From Cannabis sativa (lineage: Eukaryota > Streptophyta > Magnoliopsida > Rosales > Cannabaceae), in the NCBI RefSeq assembly GCF_029168945.1, contig NC_083610.1:52895929-52959928 (forward strand): a DNA stretch of 64,000 nt. Reading direction: 5' to 3'. Shown here piece after piece: positions 59,801-64,000 of this stretch. Under the pieces are notes generated by a model. The model searched no databases. It worked only from the letters and a program-made list of their open reading frames with translations, and was not told the DNA's origin. A program made the translations under genes and the position numbers. Numbering within the stretch: position 1 is the first letter of the stretch; each line of letters opens with the position of its first letter.

Positions 59801-60844
59801 CCTTAACTCTGATCTCGTTTCTACCAGTTTTTTGGTTAATCAATGGTGACAAACTTACGTGAGTATTCATTCACTGCATCTAAGGCTGTGAATTTAAAAG
59901 AAAACTGGCCTTTGGACTCTTTCATCGTACCATTACAAGGTTGATATCTTATCCAACTTGTACAATGGAAGATTCCCAAATTATAATTGGAACAATATTT
60001 TTCCGATACATGATTGGGTTTTGGACCTAAATATAAAAGAAGATTGGACCAAGATCACTGAAGTCTAAGGAAATAGCTAAATCACACAGTATTGGATTGT
60101 ATTGTATTTTTCTATGCATCAAATTCAAACACTTCTCATCAAATGGAATACTACTTGATATGATTTCTGTCTTGTGGCACCATATGAACAGGTAGCAGAT
60201 CTAAATTTGTTGAGAGCAGAGACACACAAATTTGAATCTCACTATATAGATAATCTTGTTGGTAAGACAAGGGATAACATTGGTTCATTTATTTTCTCTT
60301 GATTTAATTTACTCTTTTAATAAAAGCAAACTGGTTGCAGGAAGTGAGAAGGATTACTTTGAGAGATCACCAATAAACTTTGTTGATAAATTTTCTTGTC
60401 CCATAATCCTATTCCAAGGATTGGAAGATAAGGTAAGAAGAGTACTGTCGGAATGAAATTGGGATTTGAATGTTGTAGACCAATTGTATGAACCCTGGCT
60501 TTAATGGTGATAATCTGATTATTTTGGGAACTAACTGATTTTCAGGTTGTACCTCCTGATCAAGCTCGGAAAATCTACGAGGCATTGAAGGCAAAGGGTT
60601 TGCCTGTTGCTCTTGTGGAGTACGAGGGGGAACAACATGGTTTTCGGAAGGTAATACAATTTTTATAATATGGCATCATCCTATGGTTCATTTAGTGAAT
60701 AGTATTGTCTAATACAAGATTTTTGCACAGGCTGAAAACATAAAGTTTACCCTGGAACAACAAATGGTTTTCTTTGCACGATTGGTTGGACACTTCAAGG
60801 TTGCGGATGAGATAACCCCAATCAAAATTGATAACGTTGACTAA
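41900..60844 (+). CDS. Plant S9-type serine peptidase (dipeptidyl/acylaminoacyl-peptidase-like), 18 exons, 735 aa
   Basis: Exons: 41900-42249, 42385-42572, 42897-43001, 43089-43160, 48500-48647, 48915-48997, 49303-49358, 57673-57809, 57966-58056, 58169-58234, 58367-58586, 59250-59351, 59500-59585, 59665-59787, 60192-60261, 60341-60432, 60546-60650, 60731-60844. All junctions are GT..AG and in phase; the total is 2208 nt with stop. Residues 1-53 are Ser-rich with few acids, like a plastid transit peptide; a second Met lies at residue 54. The middle is a beta-propeller-like region. The C-terminal alpha/beta-hydrolase has Ser585 in GGSAGG, Asp662 in GLEDKVVPP and His694 in EGEQHGF. It resembles the Arabidopsis AT5G36210-type hydrolase in order and length. 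It probably removes N-terminal or acylated residues from peptides. Introns 4 and 7 are swollen by transposons. Confidence 0.93.
43255..43597 (-). repeat. 3' LTR of the intronic chromovirus
   Basis: The plus strand runs from TGCATACACAATCACC to GGTGGTGTAAC. On the minus strand a TATAAATA box lies near 43452-43460. A purine-rich tract (minus AAGGTGAGAG, 43598-43607) adjoins it on the internal side. Confidence 0.85.
43598..44685 (-). pseudogene. Chromovirus integrase core, C-terminus and chromodomain, broken
   Basis: Frame 44362-44685 holds the integrase core ([23 protein letters not shown], then [10 protein letters not shown] with the second Asp). Frame 43734-44348 holds its end ([14 protein letters not shown]) and the GPF..R.G..AYKLELP module, then [11 protein letters not shown] stop precedes the chromodomain, still readable at 43620-43720 as [17 protein letters not shown]. 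Chromodomains steer integration toward marked chromatin. The stop would remove it. Confidence 0.8.
44687..46441 (-). pseudogene. Chromovirus reverse transcriptase, RNase H and integrase zinc region, broken
   Basis: Minus-strand frames 45833-46441, 45611-45820, 45388-45588 and 44687-45310 follow each other. The first has [25 protein letters not shown] and [13 protein letters not shown] stop at about 45834 precedes FDDILVYS. RNase H shows [12 protein letters not shown] and the end [11 protein letters not shown]. The integrase zinc region has GGHSG and the late Cys-x-x-Cys modified to PTCQR context. At least three breaks make it inactive. Confidence 0.85.
46463..46771 (-). pseudogene. Chromovirus protease C-terminal part
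   Basis: The minus-strand frame carries the protease back half, including [21 protein letters not shown], where the usual motif is DVILGxxWL. The active-site DSGA loop upstream (about 46800-46830) is out of frame. Confidence 0.7.
46869..48017 (-). pseudogene. Chromovirus gag, frameshifted
   Basis: The start ATG is at 48015-48017 ([10 protein letters not shown]). Frame 47658-48017 has an acidic coiled-coil-like N-terminus. Frame 47360-47851 carries the capsid core ([24 protein letters not shown]). Frame 46869-47429 has [15 protein letters not shown] and the knuckle [14 protein letters not shown], in which the usual His is Asn. Two frame changes separate them. Confidence 0.8.
48028..48040 (-). 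other. Chromovirus primer binding site (degenerate)
   Basis: Minus TTAGAATCAGAGC lies a few bases inside the LTR and keeps ATCAGAGC of the initiator-Met primer site, with the first bases altered. Confidence 0.6.
48045..48386 (-). repeat. 5' LTR of the intronic chromovirus
   Basis: The plus strand runs TGTATACACAATCACC to GTGGTGTAACA. A minus-strand TATAAATA lies near 48243-48250. Its indels relative to the 43255 copy (extra AGCC near 48088, shorter T-run near 48213) show age. Confidence 0.85.
50479..51568 (-). repeat. 3' LTR of gypsy element B with GGCCGGCCA minisatellite
   Basis: This is a 1090-bp LTR. On the minus strand U3 carries many copies of TGGCCGGCCAG-like units (51195-51400), upstream of a TATATAAA box (about 50890-50897). 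It ends in the inverted repeat AGTCAAC..GTTGACT (50481-50503). A GA-run lies at 50820-50835. Confidence 0.85.
51569..51936. other. Spacer between polypurine tract and hAT fragment in element B
   Basis: No gene is seen. It shares phrases with the equivalent spacer at 32655-33345 (GATAGAGACTT, GATGCATAATGTATGACTT), which supports common descent of the two elements. Confidence 0.45.
51937..54165 (-). mobile_element. hAT transposon, 5'-truncated, inside gypsy element B
   Basis: The left end TTGGGTCTGCAAACGGG resembles the TAGGGCTGCACACGGG end of the hAT element at 11247-12209, and is followed by the same CGGGTTTTCGGGTGGTCGG repeats (51950-52080). Transposase remains are on the minus strand at 53285-54160. 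The other end is missing: sequence changes to gypsy gag at about 54165. The 52200-53280 interior is AT-rich and non-coding, with several ATAGCTATT-AATC repeats. Confidence 0.65.
53285..53899 (-). pseudogene. hAT transposase C-terminal part with dimerisation domain
   Basis: The minus-strand frame starts [10 protein letters not shown], the block following the catalytic region in plant RICESLEEPER-type transposases. It ends in the hAT dimerisation domain: [38 protein letters not shown] and [17 protein letters not shown] stop separates it from the upstream frame. Such domesticated or defective transposases bind DNA as dimers, but here the catalytic N-terminal half is missing. Confidence 0.85.
53915..54304 (-). 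pseudogene. Chimeric frame: gypsy gag joined to hAT transposase
   Basis: This 129-codon minus-strand frame begins with gag sequence ([20 protein letters not shown] to CRIFPTTL, residues about 6-51). It then turns into hAT transposase ([12 protein letters not shown], about 62-73; [13 protein letters not shown] near the end). The gag half matches the capsid start of element A (37430). The in-frame junction lies at about 54150-54165 and marks the hAT truncation point. I take it as an accident of recombination. Confidence 0.7.
54440..54760. repeat. Tandem ~18-21-bp GGTCGGCCAG repeats inside gag
   Basis: Units like CCTTGGTCGGCCAGCCT follow one another from about 54460 to 54600, and looser copies reach 54760. 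They share the GGCCGGCCA core with the U3 minisatellite of the same element's LTR (51195-51400). Confidence 0.7.
54888..54985. repeat. 49-bp tandem duplication
   Basis: GGCTGTAAGCCATCCAGCC begins at 54888 and recurs, with few changes, at 54937. Confidence 0.75.
55795..56133 (-). repeat. 5' LTR of gypsy element B, U3 deleted
   Basis: TGTTGACTTGGAATTTAGTC starts the copy, which matches the first 340 bp of the left LTR (AATAATACCA..ATTATAAGTTTAGAC and on). It stops after CCTTAGGTGTGTG. The TATA box and U3 are absent, so this copy could not be transcribed from its own LTR. Confidence 0.75.
56680..57350. repeat. GAGCCATAGGATAGCT minisatellite in LTR D
   Basis: Degenerate units of about 50-60 bp contain CGAGCCATAGGATAGCT and CTTCAAGCTCTGTC. 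The clearest are at 56840-56990, with weaker ones down to 57350. The position relative to the LTR ends parallels that of the GGCCGGCCA repeats in element B. Confidence 0.65.
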
Positions 60845-61265
60845 GCATATATTGTAAAGGTATATGTTCTGCTTCTCAGTGCATGCATGTTCACCGATTT
60901 GTCATAAATTTGGTGTAGTTTATAGTTTCTAATGCTCCCAACATAAAAGAGCAACCGATTTTCCAGCTTCGAGGAAGTTTTGGACCTGCTGCCATGTTGA
61001 ACAACTTTAAGGTGAGCTTTAAACTTTGTGTCAGTAGTGGAATGGATACATACATATTTATATATCTTGCTTTTGGGTTTTGATTTATGGCCTTTATTAA
61101 GGTTTTTGTTTTATCAAGATGTATTACAACTCTATTGTAAAATAATACAAGGATTAAAATAAGAGACTGATTAAACATATGTTACAATACACATATGGAC
61201 ACTATATATATTGCATATATATATATATATATATATATAAATTAGAAAAAAATACAATACACGTA

Positions 61266-61298
<33 letters not shown>
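60845..61298. other. Peptidase 3' UTR/flank and (TA)n runs
   Basis: After the stop codon I cannot fix the polyadenylation site. From 61199 there are AT dinucleotide runs (61216-61240 and 61270-61298). Confidence 0.4.
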
Positions 61299-62189
61299 GG
61301 AAGAGATTTCAATGGTTACATTTTTATTGTAACTATCATGGTTACATTTTTATTGTAACTATCATGGTTATATTTTTTTAAGTTATTGGATTACTATTAA
61401 ATGGTTGTGATTAATTTGGAAATTAAACAAAAATAAATAATAAATAACTTGTAACCTGAAAGTAACCTAATAATTTATTTCCTTATAAAACTTTAATTAA
61501 GATTAATTATAATTATTAATTAATTTTTTTTTGAAATTTATTACTATATAAGGATCTTTTAGCAATTTATTTTTTTACACTTAAATTATTAAAATTTTAT
61601 AGCAAAATTTTTTATAATTTAAAATTATACACATATAATTTCATAATTTAAATTTTATTATACTTGTAATCTTAATTTTAAATTATTACACTTAATTATT
61701 TAATTCTTTATTTAAATATTTAAAAAGTAAAAAGTGAAATAAGTTGAAGAATTTTTTAGAAAAAATTGGCTACACTTGTTATCGATTGACTAGTTTGAGG
61801 CTTCATACTTAGTTCATCTAATTGTAACAAAATAATTCAATATCATTTAAAAATAATTAATTAATTAAAAATTTATTATAAGAAGAGAATTTTAATTTGT
61901 GTAAAAAGAATTGTAAAAAAATAAATTTTATTGTAAATATTATAATTAAATGGCTTAATTGTTAAAATAATTAGAGTAAGGATTTAAATATAAATAAAAA
62001 AAAATTATTTGTAAATATTAAAAAGAGGTCTTGTTAAATATTTAATTAATTATTTTAAGAAAATAGTTAATTATAATTAATTAATTCTAAAAAAAAGAAT
62101 GTTTACCTATTAGTAATCTACTATTGCAGGTCAAAGAAAGATGTAACCATATGGTTACAATAAAAATGTAACCATTGAATAGTCATCCT
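61299..62189. mobile_element. MITE with TTCAATGGTTACATTTTTATTG ends, in (TA)n
   Basis: The left region reads CAATGGTTACATTTTTATTG (61310-61329). The reversed right region reads the same (about 62150-62175), and the similarity continues a little to both sides. On the left the inner half of the repeat is present again at 61340-61360. The 890-bp element is AT-rich, non-coding and bracketed by TA runs, so the target duplication cannot be separated. The superfamily is not assigned. Confidence 0.6.
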
Positions 62190-62236
62190 ATATATAATAA
62201 GAGAAGAATATATATATATATATATATATATATACA

Positions 62237-63393
62237 CTAGTATATTGTTACGTGCGATGCACGTATGCTATGTTTTATATTAAGTATTAAATTATGAGTT
62301 TTGAAGGAAATAAATAATATTTAATTTAGAGAGATTTGAATAATAAATTTAAATTAAACTTTTATGTCCAGTATAATGGAGTTTAAATTAAACTACAAAT
62401 GTTAGTAAAAACATATTGGAAACAATAATAATAAGGTTATGATATATGTTGCATTTGTTCCCGTTCAAATATTACAAAATTAAGAATAATTAACACTTGA
62501 AGGAACATTCTCACTACCAAGGAGAAATCTTAGATATGGAGTCAAAAATAGAGCAAAATCAAAATTAATGTGTACAAGTATTCCTAAGAAGCTACCACTG
62601 TCAGCCTACCAGAAGTCATGAATTTTAACAATGCTAACTGAAATCTCATCTGCTCATTATAAAGCCACCGTCACTCAAAATAGCACAACAAAAGTAACAA
62701 AGAAGTATTAAAGGTGTAATTTTTACCAAAAGCAATGAGAATTAACAACTGATGATTGCATTCTGTTCCTCGAACACCCCTATTGTCAGAGCAGATTGTC
62801 CTATATAAGGAGCGATCTTTGCCTGAAATGAAAAAAAAAAAGTAATTATATTCTGACATTTAGCTTGGACACTCTTGTAAAATAATAGAACTGCAATCGA
62901 TGAGAAAGAAATATGAAATCTGTTTCAGTAGGTGAAATTGAGAGAGGGAGGCTTTTGTTGTGTTTGCCTGTATGGGTGATAAATGGGTTAATCGTAAAGA
63001 TTGTTTAATTTTTTTTGGGTTTAATTATCGGGTTTATTTTTTGAAATTTGAATGAAGCAGTGTAAAAAAATTTCAAAAATTGTAGTTTGTTAGAGAGATA
63101 TGTAAGTTAATCGTAAATATTATTTAATTTTATGGGTTTAATTATTGAGTTTATTTTTTGAAATTTGAATGAAGCTGTGTAAAAAAATTTCAAAAATTGT
63201 AGGATTTGTTAGAGAGATATGTGGGTAAGATATTTTTTTTAATTTTAAAAATGATTGTTTAATTTTTTGGGTTTAATTATTGAGTTTATTTATTTGTTAA
63301 CGTTTAACGTTAACAGTCTGTTAAGTGCTAAATAAAAAAAAGAATCGTTAAACCGAGAATTGCCGTTAAATAGGCACTTTTAATATATAAAGA
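62237..63393 (-). mobile_element. Non-autonomous Helitron, 1157 bp
   Basis: On the minus strand it starts TCTTTATATATTAAAAG just after an A (63394 side) and ends CTAG followed by T (62237-62240). About 10 bases before the end lies the hairpin ACGTGCATCGCACGT (62250-62264). TC..CTAG ends, a sub-terminal hairpin and insertion between A and T without duplication are the Helitron signature. No Rep/helicase gene is present. A tandem repeat of about 125 bp fills 62995-63300. Confidence 0.8.
62995..63300. repeat. ~125-bp tandem repeat inside the Helitron
   Basis: The phrase TTTAATTATTGAGTTTATTTT and the following AAATTTGAATGAAGC, TTTCAAAAATTGTAG and TTAGAGAGATATGT recur about two and a half times. 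Confidence 0.8.
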
Positions 63394-63399
63394 TATATA

Positions 63400-63825
63400 T
63401 GAGTGCACTCTTAATGGGTATTACCCATGAATGGGTAAAATTAGAAAATTTTGAGTTTTTATGTTTAATTTTTCTATTTAATTAAAAAAATCTCTCATTT
63501 TCGTATCATATGGGCTGAGATTGTTCCATCGATAAAAAAAAAATTAAAAAAAGTTTTTTAGCAAGAAAAATAAGAAAAGAAAAAATTGAGTTTGAGTTAA
63601 ATATTTTTGTATGAACATATTTTTGATAGTTTAAAAAGAGATATTTTTTTATATATTTTTTTTTAATTAAGTAGTTAAATTAAGCATAGAAATTCAAATT
63701 TGTAATTTCATTATTCGTTATTAGATCAAAATTCGATGGTTTGATATTTTTAAGATTAATATTTATAGTTAAATTTGTTTAGTAACCATTCATGAGCAAT
63801 ACCCATTAAGAAGTGTTCCATATGT
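63400..63825. mobile_element. MITE with CTTAATGGGTATT ends
   Basis: The left end GAGTGCACTCTTAATGGG and the reversed right end GGAACACTTCTTAATGGG, continuing TATT..CATGAATGG, are inverted repeats of about 35 bp with several mismatches. It is about 425 bp, AT-rich and non-coding, lying between TA runs next to the Helitron 5' end. Confidence 0.6.
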
Positions 63826-64000
63826 ATATATATATACATTTATTTATAATAGATTAGTGGAGATCGCTATGACTTGAACAAGGTATTACACCTTTGTCTA
63901 AAAATTTATTTCTCCTTATCTCTAAGCACTGTGGCGTTTGGTTGGGAGGAATAAAAATATAAGAATAGGAATGGGAATGAGAATTGGAATAGGAATGAAA
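63826..64000. other. Window end, possible start of another MITE
   Basis: From about 63932 the sequence GGCGTTTGGTTGGGAGGAAT, followed by GGAATGGGAATGAGAATT, looks like one end of a MITE of the GGCGTTTGG type. The rest is outside the window. Confidence 0.35.

Noticed and set aside
63991..64000. Tandem GGAATGGGAATG at the window end as a telomere-like or satellite repeat
   Set aside because: Only a few irregular units are visible, and they fit the sub-terminal region of a MITE better than a telomere repeat (plants use TTTAGGG).

Overview
This window is nuclear DNA from a flowering plant, most likely a eudicot. The evidence is one spliced gene with canonical GT..AG introns inside dense, nested plant transposable elements. 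Several element styles recall Rosales such as Cannabaceae, but that placement is only an impression. No rRNA, tRNA, CRISPR or bacterial-type gene was seen.

One clearly functional gene is present. At 41,900-60,844 (+), 18 exons encode a 735-residue S9-type alpha/beta-hydrolase peptidase (plant dipeptidyl/acylaminoacyl-peptidase-like) with a likely plastid transit peptide. All exon phases join without a break. Intron 4 carries a whole chromodomain Ty3/gypsy element (43,255-48,386) in antisense. Intron 7 (8.3 kb) carries a four-deep nest: an LTR-like sequence, a Tourist-like MITE, a gag-only gypsy element, and a hAT transposon.

Layout from the left. 1-1,379: nothing recognised. 1,380-3,312: LTR and 3' tail of a copia-like element (minus), fused to a truncated Tekay-like gypsy element (3,313-9,603, minus). 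9,640-10,140: broken coiled-coil gene (minus). 10,985-23,990: an old LINE split by a 963-bp hAT element (8-bp target duplication) and a 10.2-kb copia-derived element (5-bp target duplication). The interior of the latter carries a run of about 18 consecutive stem-loops. 24,685-27,298: a MULE-like element with a DUF1985 pseudogene. 27,540-28,740: a deleted copia element. 29,610-34,612: two inverted LTRs of one gypsy family, the left one holding a 5'-truncated LINE with an intact 685-codon reading frame. 34,613-39,350: a gag-only gypsy element (minus) interrupted by a CACTA element that may carry host gene sequence. 39,350-41,890: mostly empty DNA upstream of the peptidase. 60,845-64,000: a MITE, a non-autonomous Helitron and another MITE in TA-rich DNA.

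The elements do not work together as a pathway. They record successive insertions, and the nesting gives their relative ages. The strongest candidate for something undescribed is the serial stem-loop array at about 15,928-17,480. Next come the family-specific minisatellites in the U3 regions of the gypsy LTRs and the conserved terminal hairpin of those LTRs.
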